Position numbers and translations under genes: made by a program
Shown: piece by piece, positions 23,610 through 33,310 of the stretch
Numbering within the stretch: position 1 is the stretch's first letter
How the letters are laid out: each line of letters starts with the position of its first letter
The notes under the pieces: generated by a model
Told to the model about the DNA's origin: nothing
The model's database searches: none
Seen by the model: the letters and a program-made list of their open reading frames with translations, nothing else
NCBI GenBank assembly: GCA_045658315.1
Contig: JAZOUV010000006.1
Location: 28,875-92,874 of the forward strand
Length of the DNA: 64,000 bases
Source: RGIG1995 sp045658315
Lineage (GTDB): Bacteria; Bacillota; Clostridia; Oscillospirales; CAG-272
Direction of reading: 5' to 3'

Positions 23610-25094
23610 ATGAGTTTAAAAAACGTAACAAAGAAAGAAAAGAATGTTGTGGAAATTGAATTTTCCATCGAAAAGAATGTTTTCGATGAAGAAGTAAGCC
23701 GCGTTTTCAAAAAGAACGCCGCTAAAATGAATGTTCCCGGCTTCAGAAAGGGTAAAGCACCCCGTTCTATAATCGAAAAGATGTACGGCAAGGGCGTGTT
23801 CTACGATGATGCTATTAACAATCTTCTTCCCGAAGCTTACACAGAAGCTGCAAAGGAATCAAAAGAAGAGATCGTTAGTCAGCCCGAATTTGAAATTGTT
23901 TCTATCGATGACAACGGCGTTGTTCTTAAGGCAAAAGTTTATGTTAAACCCGAAGTTGAAATAGAAGGCTACAAGGGCATTGAAGTTGAAAAGACAGTTA
24001 AGAGAGCAACAGCAGAAGACATTAACCACGAGCTTGAACATGCTCGTCAGCGTAACGCTCGTACCATTGACGTAACAGACAGAGCAGCACAGCTCGGCGA
24101 TAACGCTATTATCGACTACGAAGGCTTTGCTGACGGCGTTGCTTTTGAAGGCGGCAAGGGCGAAAACCACGACCTCAAGCTTGGTTCTGGTCAGTTTATC
24201 CCCGGCTTCGAGGAACAGATCGTCGGTCACAATGTCGGTGACGAATTTGACGTTAACGTTACTTTCCCTGAAGAGTACCACGCAGACAACCTCGCAGGCA
24301 AGCCTGCTGTATTCAAAGTAGTTCTTCGTGAACTCAAAACAACAGAACTCCCCGAGCTTAACGACGATTTTGCAAAGGACGCTTCCGAATTTGATACTCT
24401 TGATGAATACAAAGCTGATATTAAGGCAAAAATCCAGGAGAGAAACGAAAAAGAAGCTGAAAATCACGTTGAAGAGCAGATTATTGACGCTCTTATCGAA
24501 AAGCTCAAGGCTGATATTCCCGAAGCTATGGTTGAAACAGAAGCTGAAAACCTTCTCCGCGACTATGACAACAATCTCCGTATGCAGGGTATGAGCCTGG
24601 CTGACTTTGTTAAATACACAGGTATGTCCCTTGATGCAATGCGTGAGCAGTTCAAGCCCCGTGCAGAACGTCAGGTTAAGACAAGACTTGCTCTTGAAAA
24701 GATTGCTGAACTCGAAAAGATTGAAGTTTCCGAAAAAGAGCTTGAAGACGAATACAACAGAATTGCTGCTATGTACAGCATTGACGTTGCAGAAGTTAAG
24801 AAGAGCATCGAAGACGAAAACCTCAAGAAGGATATCGCCGTTCAGAAGGCTGTTGACCTCGTAAAAGCCGAAGCTGCAGTTGTTAAGGCTAAGGCAAAGA
24901 AGGAAACAAAGAAGGTTGCTGAAGGCGAAGAAAAGCCTGCGGCTAAGAAAACTACAACAACAAAGAAGACCACTGCGACCAAGAAGGCTGCTGAAGGCGA
25001 AGAAAAGCCCGCAGCTAAGAAAACTACAACAACAAAGAAGACAACTACAACCAAAAAAACTGCTGCTAAAAAGTCAGAAGATAAGGCTGAATAA
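23610..25094 (+). CDS. tig: Trigger factor with a Lys/Thr/Ala-rich tail
   Basis: A 494-residue ribosome-associated chaperone and prolyl isomerase. The N-terminal ribosome-binding domain has the PGFRKGKAPRSIIEKMYG signature near residues 33-50; the FKBP-type PPIase domain is at about 150-235 (GDNAIIDYEGFADG, GSGQFIPGFEEQIVG), then the helical substrate-binding domain. Usual trigger factors end near residue 430. Here about 65 extra residues form two 24-residue repeats of the AEGEEKPAAKKTTTTKK kind, a very basic histone-H1-like tail. Start chosen at 23610 after GGAGGAA; an ATG at 23574 lies beside the -10. Confidence 0.95.
   Translation: MSLKNVTKKEKNVVEIEFSIEKNVFDEEVSRVFKKNAAKMNVPGFRKGKAPRSIIEKMYGKGVFYDDAINNLLPEAYTEAAKESKEEIVSQPEFEIVSIDDNGVVLKAKVYVKPEVEIEGYKGIEVEKTVKRATAEDINHELEHARQRNARTIDVTDRAAQLGDNAIIDYEGFADGVAFEGGKGENHDLKLGSGQFIPGFEEQIVGHNVGDEFDVNVTFPEEYHADNLAGKPAVFKVVLRELKTTELPELNDDFAKDASEFDTLDEYKADIKAKIQERNEKEAENHVEEQIIDALIEKLKADIPEAMVETEAENLLRDYDNNLRMQGMSLADFVKYTGMSLDAMREQFKPRAERQVKTRLALEKIAELEKIEVSEKELEDEYNRIAAMYSIDVAEVKKSIEDENLKKDIAVQKAVDLVKAEAAVVKAKAKKETKKVAEGEEKPAAKKTTTTKKTTATKKAAEGEEKPAAKKTTTTKKTTTTKKTAAKKSEDKAE
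24918..25061 (+). repeat. 72-nt coding repeat, two copies, in the tig tail
   Basis: Two copies starting at 24918 and 24990 encode AEGEEKPAAKKTTTTKKTTx-TKKx. The copies differ at a few synonymous and Ala/Thr positions. Confidence 0.8.
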
Positions 25095-25146
25095 TATATT
25101 CGCCCATCTTTGAAAAGCAGCAGACTGCAGAAAAGGAGATACGAAT

Positions 25147-25731
25147 ATGGCATTGGTACCAACCGTTATAGAACAAACAAACCGAGGCGAAAGAGCGTAT
25201 GATATTTACTCCCGTTTGCTCAATGACAGAATTATTTTTCTCAGCGACGAAGTAAACGATACGACAGCGTCCCTTGTAGTAGCTCAGTTGCTTTTCCTTG
25301 AAGCACAGGATCCCGATAAAGATATTTCTTTGTACATCAATAGCCCCGGCGGTTCAATAACCGCCGGAATGGCTATCTACGATACGATGAATTACATTAA
25401 GTGCGACGTATCCACCATCTGCGTAGGTATGGCGGCAAGTATGGGAGCTTTCCTGCTTTCAGCGGGAGCTAAGGGCAAGAGATATGCTCTCCCCAACAGC
25501 GAAATTATGATTCATCAACCACTCGGCGGTATGCAGGGTCAGGCTACGGATATTAAAATCCATGCAGACCGTATAATCAAGATTCGTGAAAAGCTCAACG
25601 CCATTCTGTCCAATGTTACCGGTCAGCCTATTGAGAAGATTGAGCACGACACAGAAAGAGATAATTTTATGTCGGCAGACGAGGCTAAGGATTATGGCCT
25701 TATTGACAAAGTTATCACAAATAAAAACTAA
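25147..25731 (+). CDS. clpP: ATP-dependent Clp protease proteolytic subunit
   Basis: A 194-residue serine protease subunit forming the ClpP tetradecamer. The catalytic triad is visible: S98 (GMAASMGAF), H123 (MIHQPLGG) and D172 (HDTERDNFM). The N-terminus MALVPTVIEQTNRGERAYDIYSRLL is typical. AAGGAG precedes the ATG. It is encoded between tig and its unfoldase clpX. Confidence 0.97.
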   Translation: MALVPTVIEQTNRGERAYDIYSRLLNDRIIFLSDEVNDTTASLVVAQLLFLEAQDPDKDISLYINSPGGSITAGMAIYDTMNYIKCDVSTICVGMAASMGAFLLSAGAKGKRYALPNSEIMIHQPLGGMQGQATDIKIHADRIIKIREKLNAILSNVTGQPIEKIEHDTERDNFMSADEAKDYGLIDKVITNKN

Positions 25732-25757
25732 TTCTTCCCCGAAAGAGGATCTATCAA

Positions 25758-27047
25758 ATGGCAAGAAACGACGGCAAACCCAACAACCTTATACGTTGCT
25801 CTTTCTGCGGAAGAGACGAAAACTCCGTTGAGTTTCTTATTCCTTCTCCCATTGCAGAAGGGGCGTTTATATGCAACGACTGTATAGATGCCTGCGAAAG
25901 AATAATAGAAGATCATCGCAGTTACACCGAAAAAAGCGAAAAGCTTACTTTAAAGACCTTGCCAAAGCCCCAACAGATAAAAGATACTCTCGACGAGTAT
26001 GTTATCGGTCAAGACGAGGCTAAAAAAGTACTTTCCGTTTCGGTTTACAACCATTACAAGAGAATACTCAGCAAAGAGAAAAAGAGCAAAGATTCAGTAG
26101 AGATTCAAAAAAGCAATGTGTTACTTCTCGGCCCTACCGGCGTAGGTAAGACCTTTCTTGCTCAGACACTTGCAAAGACTCTTAAGGTTCCCTTTGCCAT
26201 CGCAGATGCTACCACTCTTACAGAGGCAGGTTACGTAGGCGAGGATGTTGAAAACATCCTTCTCCGTCTTATCCAGGCGGCTGACTACGATATTGAGTTG
26301 GCAGAAAAAGGTATAATTTATATTGACGAAATTGACAAGATTTCAAGAAGAAGCGAAAACCGTTCAATCACAAGAGATGTATCGGGTGAGGGTGTTCAGC
26401 AGGCGTTGCTGAAAATTCTTGAGGGTACTGTTTCAAATGTCCCCCCGCAGGGCGGCAGAAAGCATCCCAACCAAGAATTTATACAGATAAACACCGAAAA
26501 TATTCTGTTTATCTGTGGCGGTGCATTTGACGGACTTACCGATATAATCGAAAAGCGTTCCGGTAGCCAGCTTATCGGCTTCGGCAGTAATATTCAAACT
26601 AAAGCGGAAAAGAAAAAGCACAATATTTACAAAGACGTTGTTTCCCACGATATAGTAAAGTATGGACTTATCCCCGAGCTTGTAGGACGTCTTCCCGTTA
26701 TCGTCGGTCTTGAAGAACTTGACAGCAATGCTTTGATCAGAATTCTGAAGGAGCCCAAAAACTCTCTCATAAAACAGTATGAAAAGCTGTTTGAGATGGA
26801 TAAGGTTGAGTTAAAGTTTAACCAAGGTGCCCTGGAAAAGATAGCCGAATTAGCTATAGAAAGAAATATCGGAGCACGTGGATTGCGTTCCATTATTGAA
26901 AGCTTTATGACCGATATAATGTTTGATGTCCCTTCAAGAAAAGATATTGAATCGGTTACCATTACAAAAAAAACCGTACAAAAGCTCGAGGAGCCGAAAT
27001 ATACTTTTAAAACAAAAGAGGGCAAACAACTCAAATTTGCAGAATAG
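25758..27047 (+). CDS. clpX: ATP-dependent Clp protease ATP-binding subunit ClpX
   Basis: A 429-residue AAA+ unfoldase feeding ClpP. The N-terminal zinc-binding domain has C14, C17, C39 and C42. Walker A GPTGVGKT is at about 121-128 and Walker B is IIYIDEIDK. The IGF loop that docks on ClpP is present (LIGFGSN). GAAAGAGGA precedes the ATG. A terminator follows 15 bp downstream, ending the tig-clpP-clpX operon. Confidence 0.97.
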   Translation: MARNDGKPNNLIRCSFCGRDENSVEFLIPSPIAEGAFICNDCIDACERIIEDHRSYTEKSEKLTLKTLPKPQQIKDTLDEYVIGQDEAKKVLSVSVYNHYKRILSKEKKSKDSVEIQKSNVLLLGPTGVGKTFLAQTLAKTLKVPFAIADATTLTEAGYVGEDVENILLRLIQAADYDIELAEKGIIYIDEIDKISRRSENRSITRDVSGEGVQQALLKILEGTVSNVPPQGGRKHPNQEFIQINTENILFICGGAFDGLTDIIEKRSGSQLIGFGSNIQTKAEKKKHNIYKDVVSHDIVKYGLIPELVGRLPVIVGLEELDSNALIRILKEPKNSLIKQYEKLFEMDKVELKFNQGALEKIAELAIERNIGARGLRSIIESFMTDIMFDVPSRKDIESVTITKKTVQKLEEPKYTFKTKEGKQLKFAE

Positions 27048-27059
27048 TTTTTTAAAAAA

Positions 27060-27090
27060 ACTCCCCGCTTTATTGCGGGGATATTTTTTC
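27060..27090 (+). terminator. clpX terminator
   Basis: CCCCGC (27063-27068) pairs with GCGGGG (27075-27080), followed by ATATTTTTTC. Confidence 0.85.
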
Positions 27091-27129
27091 AAGCAAAAAA
27101 TTTCCACATATAAAAAAAAGGATAATGTT

Positions 27130-28044
27130 ATGAGCCTACCAATCAGAGAAAAAGTATTATTTATAGTTAATCCCTCATCGGGAAAAATGACAATAAAGAA
27201 TAAGCTTTTCGAGGTTATAAAGCTGTTTTCCGATTCGGGCTTTGAGCCTACCGTTCTTATGACAACAAAATCGGGCGATGCAACGGCATACGCCGCAGAA
27301 TACGGACCTTCCTTTGACCGCATAATTTCTTGCGGCGGAGACGGTACTCTTAACGAAATCGTTACAGGAATTATGTCTCTTCCCGAAGACAAACGCCCCC
27401 CCTTGGGCTTTATCCCGGCAGGAACGACCAACGACCTTGCCGAAACCTTAAGAATTCCGAAAACGCCTATCGCCGCGGCTTCTGCGATCATAAAAAACGC
27501 TGCTTCGCCAAACGACGTGGGCTGCTTTAACGGCAACAAATATTTCAACTACGTTGCTTCCTGCGGTGCTTTTACAAGCACATCATACTCAACACCGCAA
27601 AACTTAAAAAATTCATTGGGACATATGGCGTATATACTTGAGGGAATCAAGTCATTAAACGAAATTAAGCCTATATATATGAAGATAGAAAGTGACGAAT
27701 TAATAACCTCCGGCGATTTTCTCTTCGCCGCTGTAACAAATTCACTTTCTGTAGGCGGTATCTACAAATTTGACCCCAAACGCGTTAATCTGAATGATGG
27801 AATTTTCGAAATAATGTTGGTACGCATGCCGAAAAACCCAACTGAGATAGTTGATATATTTTATAGACTTGCAAACCGCAATTACGATGAAAATCAGGTT
27901 GTTTTCTACCACTCCGCACACGTTACCATAACAACGGAAGAGCCAATAAAATGGACTGTTGACGGAGAATACGGAGGAAAATTGGATAAGGTAACAATCA
28001 AAAACCTTCCCGGTGCTATAAAAATATTTAAGCCCGATAATTAA
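27130..28044 (+). CDS. Diacylglycerol kinase family lipid kinase
   Basis: A 304-residue protein of the DagK/YegS/BmrU family, which phosphorylates diacylglycerol or related lipids. The catalytic domain starts with VNPSSGKM and has the nucleotide-binding GGDGTLNEIVTG at residues 69-80, then FIPAGTTNDLAETL. The C-terminal beta domain ends with DGEYGGKLDKVTIKNLPGAIKIF. Start chosen at ATG 27130 after AAGGATA; longer in-frame starts lie inside clpX. It sits downstream of the clpX terminator, so it is partly dependent on readthrough or its own promoter. Confidence 0.9.
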   Translation: MSLPIREKVLFIVNPSSGKMTIKNKLFEVIKLFSDSGFEPTVLMTTKSGDATAYAAEYGPSFDRIISCGGDGTLNEIVTGIMSLPEDKRPPLGFIPAGTTNDLAETLRIPKTPIAAASAIIKNAASPNDVGCFNGNKYFNYVASCGAFTSTSYSTPQNLKNSLGHMAYILEGIKSLNEIKPIYMKIESDELITSGDFLFAAVTNSLSVGGIYKFDPKRVNLNDGIFEIMLVRMPKNPTEIVDIFYRLANRNYDENQVVFYHSAHVTITTEEPIKWTVDGEYGGKLDKVTIKNLPGAIKIFKPDN

Positions 28045-28157
28045 AACCTCCCCCCATAGCACCGCCCAACACACTGATATAAATAATTTCTAAAACTAAT
28101 TTCCCCCAAAAAGCTGTGATATAATAACATTATAACAGCCTCAATATAATACTTTTA

Positions 28158-28186
28158 TTGACAAACTTTCTTTTCTCTTATATAAT
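28158..28186 (+). promoter_or_regulatory. Consensus promoter of the nucleotidyltransferase gene
   Basis: TTGACA (28158-28163), 17-nt spacer, TATAAT (28181-28186): perfect consensus. An imperfect palindrome (GCTGT...ACAGC, 28113-28139) lies just upstream and might be an operator. Confidence 0.85.
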
Positions 28187-28267
28187 AGATTTGGAAAAGA
28201 AAAGTTCATATACTTTTGATTATCTATAGGATTGAATTTAATTTTTTACATAAAGAGAGGTAATATT

Positions 28268-29203
28268 ATGGAAAACTATTATACAAAACCTGCCCTTATT
28301 ATTATGGCGGCAGGTATGGGAAGCCGTTTCGGCGGTTTGAAGCAAGTTACTCCTTTAGGCCCCTCCGGTGAGCTTATTATCGACTACTCAATTCACGATG
28401 CAATGGAAGCAGGGTTTGAAAGAATAGTATTTGTTATCAAACACGAAATTGAGGACGTTTTCAAAGAATTAATCGGAAACAGAATAGAAAAGATTGTTCA
28501 AACCGATTACGTTTTCCAGGAACTTAACGAGCTTCCCGACGGTTATTCTATCCCCGATGGCAGAGTTAAGCCCTACGGAACGGCACACGCAGTTTGGTGC
28601 TGCCGAGATATTATAAAAGGTCCCTTTATGGTAATTAATTCCGATGACTACTACGGAAAAGATTGCTTTAAGCTCATTTATGATTTTATCACAAAACCCA
28701 TGCCGAATGACATAAAACATCTCACAATGGCCGGTTACATTCTTGAAAATACACTTACCGAAAACGGTACGGTATCCAGAGGCGTTTGCAAGATAGACAA
28801 TAATTTCAAAATACTTGAAATTAACGAGCTTTCAAAGATAGCGATAAGAGATGGCAAACCTATGTTTACCGAAGACGACGGTCAGACTTGGACAGAGCTT
28901 GACAGAAAATCTTACGTTTCGATGAACTGTTGGGGTTATCCTGCAGGAATGTTCGACCTCTTTGACAGAGAGCTTCGCGTATTCCTTGAAACTACAATAA
29001 AAGAAGATCCGCTTAAGGGTGAATTTTATCTGCCTAAAATGGCTGATAAGATTACAAAAGAGGGTATTGCAGACATTACCGTTCTTCCCGTTTCGGATAA
29101 ATGGTTCGGCGTAACCTACGCTGAAGATAAGCCTAAAGTTATGGCCGCACTTAAAGACCTTGCAGATAAGGGTGTTTACGCACAGAACCTTTGGGATAAA
29201 TAA
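28268..29203 (+). CDS. Sugar nucleotidyltransferase-like protein
   Basis: A 311-residue protein of the NTP_transferase superfamily, the NDP-sugar pyrophosphorylase fold. The nucleotide-binding signature AAGMGSRFGGLKQVTPLGPSG starts near residue 14, and a catalytic-type acidic site appears as INSDDYYG near residue 122. It is monocistronic, with a consensus promoter and terminator and no neighbouring polysaccharide genes, so the sugar and pathway are unknown. ATG 28268 follows AGAGAGG; an in-frame upstream TTG at 28232 lacks a ribosome-binding site. Confidence 0.88.
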   Translation: MENYYTKPALIIMAAGMGSRFGGLKQVTPLGPSGELIIDYSIHDAMEAGFERIVFVIKHEIEDVFKELIGNRIEKIVQTDYVFQELNELPDGYSIPDGRVKPYGTAHAVWCCRDIIKGPFMVINSDDYYGKDCFKLIYDFITKPMPNDIKHLTMAGYILENTLTENGTVSRGVCKIDNNFKILEINELSKIAIRDGKPMFTEDDGQTWTELDRKSYVSMNCWGYPAGMFDLFDRELRVFLETTIKEDPLKGEFYLPKMADKITKEGIADITVLPVSDKWFGVTYAEDKPKVMAALKDLADKGVYAQNLWDK

Positions 29204-29214
29204 TTTTTCAAATT

Positions 29215-29248
29215 AAAGAAGATGCTTTTCACGGCATCTTCTTTTTTT
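29215..29248 (+). terminator. Terminator of the nucleotidyltransferase gene
   Basis: AAAGAAGATGC pairs with GCATCTTCTTT and is followed by TTTT. Confidence 0.85.
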
Positions 29249-29298
29249 GCTCTATTCATATATATAATTATATTAATAATAAAAATTAATAAAATATG

Positions 29299-29327
29299 TT
29301 TACAAGACTGTAAAAAAGTGGTATAAT
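29299..29327 (+). promoter_or_regulatory. gdpP operon promoter
   Basis: TTTACA (29299-29304), 17-nt spacer, TATAAT (29322-29327). The leader is about 70 nt. Confidence 0.78.
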
Positions 29328-29401
29328 AAATCTAATTGTAGACTTAAGATGGGTAATTATATCCTAAGGTTGCAAAAAAATTTATAAAGGGAGAGGCTTC
29401 T

Positions 29402-31432
29402 ATGTTAAACAAACTGAAAGACAAACTGCACAACAAGACGTTTATCAAGCACACAGTTTCAATTTTTGTTGCCGTATTGTTTATTTTAGGCTTTTCCGTT
29501 ACCGTATACTATAATCCCCAAAACGCTGTAAAAAAAGGCATCTTCTTTTCAGCCGCTTATATAATGTCTTTGGTACTTATAAATACCATTTGGAACATAG
29601 CAGAAAAAAGAATTGCTACAAAAAGAGGTATCGAAATCGAGCCATTGCTCGGCAATATGACTCTTGAAGTTTTGCCAAAGCTATATATGCCCGTCATTAT
29701 AAGCGATATGAACGGCAAGATTATTTGGTACAACAAAGCATTTGTTGCAGCATCAGACTCAAAAAACAAATTTTTCGGCAAAAATATTGACCAGATCTGC
29801 ATAAACACCTTAGACGATATTATTCACGCCGAAAATACTGAAGAGGGTTTAGAAACAAGTGCCTTTAACCAATTCTATAAGGTTAAGGCTTATCCCGTAA
29901 AAACCGCAAGCAAAGAATATTGCATCACAGTTTGGAACAATCGCAACGAACTTAATACCGCTTATAAAACCTTAAAAGACGAAAACACCATAGTTGCATT
30001 TATTATGATAGACAACCTGGACGAGCTGTTACAGCATATTCAAGACAAATACCGTGAGGTTTCAAACGAGGTTGCTACCATATTGAACGGCTGGGCAGAA
30101 TCGGTCAACGGTATTCTCAAAGAGTTCCAGAGAGATAAATACCTTTTCCTCTTCAGCGAAAAGTATCTTGACGAATTTATTTCTTCCAAGTTTGCCATTC
30201 TCGATAAAATAAGGGATGTCAGAGTAGGAAGCGGAAGCCTTCCCGTTACTATATCAATAGGCATTGCCGCGGCAGGCGGTACTCTTGACGAAAAACAAAG
30301 AGATGCTCAAGCCGCCCTTGATATGGCACTTCAGCGAGGCGGCGACCAAGCCGTTATAAAAACCCAAGAAGATATGGACTTCTACGGCGGAAGAACACAA
30401 AGCGTACAAAAAAGAACCAAGGTTCGTTCAAGAGTTACCGCAAACGAACTAATTGCTTATATGGCGGAAAGCAGTAATGTTCTTATTATGGGACATATCA
30501 ACCCCGACTTCGACTGCTTCGGTGCTTGTGTCGGTATAGCAAGAATGTCTGTGTTCTGCGGTACCCCCGTAAATATTATTGTTGATACCGAAGACAAAAA
30601 TATTGCAAAATGCTTTGAAATGCTGGAAGGTCTTGACGAGTATAAACATATGTTCGTCGGTGCTCACGAAGCACTTGACCTTATAAACCACGACACATTA
30701 CTGTGTATATGCGACGTAAACAACCAACGTCAGTTTGCCGCCCCCGAGGTTGCCGAAAACGTTGAAAGAACGGTTTATATTGACCACCACAGAAAGACTG
30801 CGGAATTTAAAATTAAACCTCTTATTGCATATATTGAGCCATCGGCATCATCTGCCTGCGAGCTTGTTGCGGAATTTCTTGAACAGACTCTTTCGGCAGG
30901 TATGTTACCTCATGAGGAAGCCAATCTGCTTCTTGCAGGTATTATGCTTGACACCAAAAACTTTGCAAAAAATACGGGAGTCAGAACCTTTAGTGCGGGC
31001 TTCTATCTGCAAAACGAAGGTGCAAATCAGAAAAAAATACAATACCTTTTCAAATCCGACCTTGAGGATCTTCGCCGCGAGGCAAAATTTGAAACCAATG
31101 TTAAAATATACCGCGGTATATTTGCAATTACCACAAACACCCTTAAAGAAAGCGGAACCTCCGATGCGGCTGACCGCATTGCAGCCGCAAAAGCCGCGGA
31201 CAAGCTGCTTACCGTAGACGGTATCGTAGCCTCCTTTGCCGTTTGCAAAATCGAAAACACCGTTCATATTTCTGCAAGATCAAACGGCAACGTCAATGTT
31301 CAGGTAATTGTTGAAAAGCTGGGGGGCGGCGGTCACTTTGATATGGCGGCAACTCAGTTAAAAGATATATCGGTCAATGAAGCTCTTTCCATGCTGAAGG
31401 ATGCTATCGACAGTTATGTGGAAATTTCTTAA
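29402..31432 (+). CDS. gdpP: Cyclic-di-AMP phosphodiesterase GdpP
   Basis: A 676-residue membrane-bound DHH-family phosphodiesterase that degrades c-di-AMP. Order: two N-terminal transmembrane helices (about 18-60), a PAS-like domain (about 85-160), a degenerate GGDEF domain (about 175-310), then DHH (GHINPDFD at 364-371; DHH at 461-463) and DHHA1 with GGGGHFDMAATQ near the C-terminus. GGAGAGG precedes the ATG. In Firmicutes gdpP is normally followed by rplI and dnaB, as here. Confidence 0.95.
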   Translation: MLNKLKDKLHNKTFIKHTVSIFVAVLFILGFSVTVYYNPQNAVKKGIFFSAAYIMSLVLINTIWNIAEKRIATKRGIEIEPLLGNMTLEVLPKLYMPVIISDMNGKIIWYNKAFVAASDSKNKFFGKNIDQICINTLDDIIHAENTEEGLETSAFNQFYKVKAYPVKTASKEYCITVWNNRNELNTAYKTLKDENTIVAFIMIDNLDELLQHIQDKYREVSNEVATILNGWAESVNGILKEFQRDKYLFLFSEKYLDEFISSKFAILDKIRDVRVGSGSLPVTISIGIAAAGGTLDEKQRDAQAALDMALQRGGDQAVIKTQEDMDFYGGRTQSVQKRTKVRSRVTANELIAYMAESSNVLIMGHINPDFDCFGACVGIARMSVFCGTPVNIIVDTEDKNIAKCFEMLEGLDEYKHMFVGAHEALDLINHDTLLCICDVNNQRQFAAPEVAENVERTVYIDHHRKTAEFKIKPLIAYIEPSASSACELVAEFLEQTLSAGMLPHEEANLLLAGIMLDTKNFAKNTGVRTFSAGFYLQNEGANQKKIQYLFKSDLEDLRREAKFETNVKIYRGIFAITTNTLKESGTSDAADRIAAAKAADKLLTVDGIVASFAVCKIENTVHISARSNGNVNVQVIVEKLGGGGHFDMAATQLKDISVNEALSMLKDAIDSYVEIS

Positions 31433-31467
31433 AACTATACCTTAAATTCAGAAAGGATGACATATAG

Positions 31468-31917
31468 ATGAAAGTTATACTTACACAAGACGTAAAATCT
31501 CAAGGCAAGAAGGGTCAGCTTATTAACGTATCTGACGGCTACGCAAGAAACTTCCTGCTACCCAAGGGCTTAGCAGTAGAAGCAGATGCTGCTGCCATGA
31601 ATGACCTCAAAAACAAGGAGGCATCAAGACTTCATAAAATCGAGCTCGAAAAAGCAGCCGCAAATGATATCGCAAAAAAACTCGAAACTATTACAGTTAA
31701 GCTTCAGGAAAAAGCAGGGGCTGACGGCAAACTTTACGGCTCGGTAACCAGCCTTGACATTGCAGAAGCTCTGGAAAAACAGCATCAAATCAAGGTTGAT
31801 AAACGCAAAATACAGCTTTCCGACCCCCTCAAAACATTCGGCGTTCACACTGTAACAGTTAAGCTCTATACCGAGATCGTCGGCAAAATAAATGTTGTTA
31901 TTTCGGATATAAAGTAA
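31468..31917 (+). CDS. rplI: 50S ribosomal protein L9
   Basis: A 149-residue L9. The N-terminal RNA-binding domain MKVILTQDVKSQGKKGQ with GYARNFLLPKGLA is followed by the long connecting helix (about 45-75) and the C-terminal domain. GAAAGGATG precedes the ATG. dnaB starts one base after its stop codon, so the two are translationally coupled. Confidence 0.97.
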   Translation: MKVILTQDVKSQGKKGQLINVSDGYARNFLLPKGLAVEADAAAMNDLKNKEASRLHKIELEKAAANDIAKKLETITVKLQEKAGADGKLYGSVTSLDIAEALEKQHQIKVDKRKIQLSDPLKTFGVHTVTVKLYTEIVGKINVVISDIK

Positions 31918-31918
31918 T

Positions 31919-33262
31919 ATGAATACAAAAGATATTTTTGAAAGAAAACTCCCCTTCTCACTTGAAGCGGAGCAATCGGTCATAGGATCGGTGCTGATTA
32001 ATCCAGACTGTTTCGACGAAATTGCTCAACTTATTTCAAGCGAAGATTTCTATCTTCCCGAGCACGAGCAGATCTTCTATGCAATGAAGGGAATGTATGC
32101 ATCCAGCAAGACCGTAGACGTTGTTACTCTTGCCGACGAGCTTGTCAAAGAAGGTGTATACCAAGATACAGACTCCCTAAACAGCTATATCAGAACGATA
32201 ATCCAAACCGTTCCTTCGGCAGCAAACGTGGTTGATTACGCTAAAATAGTTAAAGACAAGAGCGTTCTTCGTATGCTTATCGAGGCTTGCTCAACTATAA
32301 CTGATAACGCATATTCAGAACAAGACGAGGTCAAGCATATTCTTGACTCGGCAGAGCAAAAAATATTTGATATTGCCTCGGGCAATGAAACAAAAGGCTT
32401 TGCTCACATCAGAGACGTATTGAAGCTTACTTTAGACAACTTAAATCTGCTCGCAACCAATCCTGATGCCGCCCACGGTACGCCCACAGGTTTTTCCGAC
32501 CTCGACAACACGTTGGTAGGTATGGGAAAGGGCGAACTTATACTTGTCGGTGCTCGTCCGGGTATGGGAAAAACAAGTTTTGTCCTTAATATTGCATCTA
32601 ACGTCGCAAAACAGACTAAAAAAACCGTATGTATATTCTCTTTGGAAATGTCAAACGAAGAGCTTGTTTCAAGAATGCTTTCGGGCGAGGGTATGGTCGA
32701 CAGCTATAATATCCGTTCCGGCAAGCTCTCCCCGGAAGATTGGAAGAATCTTGCTCACGCGGCTTCCAACCTTGCTGAATGTGATATTCTTATTGATGAC
32801 ACCACCGGCATTACAGTTACCGGCATGAAAGCAAAGCTCCGCCGTGTAAAGAACCTCGGACTTGTCGTTATTGACTATCTCCAGCTTATGCAGGGTGAAC
32901 ACCACAACGACAACCGTGTGCAGGAAGTCGGCGAAATTTCCCGTAATATGAAGATACTTGCAAAAGAATTACGTGTTCCGGTTATTTGCTGTGCACAGCT
33001 TTCCCGTGGCCCCGAGAGCAGAACCGACAAAAAGCCCATGCTTTCCGACCTTCGTGACTCGGGTGCCATCGAGCAGGATGCAGACGTTGTAATGTTCCTC
33101 TACAGAGAAGAATATTACGACAAAAACAAGACAGAGCAAAGTGCGGCAAAAGTTATTGTTGCGAAAAACAGACACGGTGCAATAAGAGACGTTGAGATGG
33201 GATGGCTGCCCCAATTTACCAAGTTTATTACCCTCGACAAAACGCAGGAACAACCTAACTGA
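31919..33262 (+). CDS. dnaB: Replicative DNA helicase
   Basis: A 447-residue hexameric fork helicase. The N-terminal domain (LPFSLEAEQSVIGSVL) binds primase; the RecA-like motor has Walker A GARPGMGKTSF near residue 208 and Walker B LVVIDYLQLM, plus AQLSRGPESRTDKKPMLSDLRDSGAIEQDAD. There is little room for a separate ribosome-binding site after rplI (1-bp gap), so it is probably expressed by coupling. Confidence 0.97.
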   Translation: MNTKDIFERKLPFSLEAEQSVIGSVLINPDCFDEIAQLISSEDFYLPEHEQIFYAMKGMYASSKTVDVVTLADELVKEGVYQDTDSLNSYIRTIIQTVPSAANVVDYAKIVKDKSVLRMLIEACSTITDNAYSEQDEVKHILDSAEQKIFDIASGNETKGFAHIRDVLKLTLDNLNLLATNPDAAHGTPTGFSDLDNTLVGMGKGELILVGARPGMGKTSFVLNIASNVAKQTKKTVCIFSLEMSNEELVSRMLSGEGMVDSYNIRSGKLSPEDWKNLAHAASNLAECDILIDDTTGITVTGMKAKLRRVKNLGLVVIDYLQLMQGEHHNDNRVQEVGEISRNMKILAKELRVPVICCAQLSRGPESRTDKKPMLSDLRDSGAIEQDADVVMFLYREEYYDKNKTEQSAAKVIVAKNRHGAIRDVEMGWLPQFTKFITLDKTQEQPN

Positions 33263-33310
33263 TTCTTTCTTTATAATGACCTCTTTAATACAGCCTACGG
33301 AGAAAATAAC

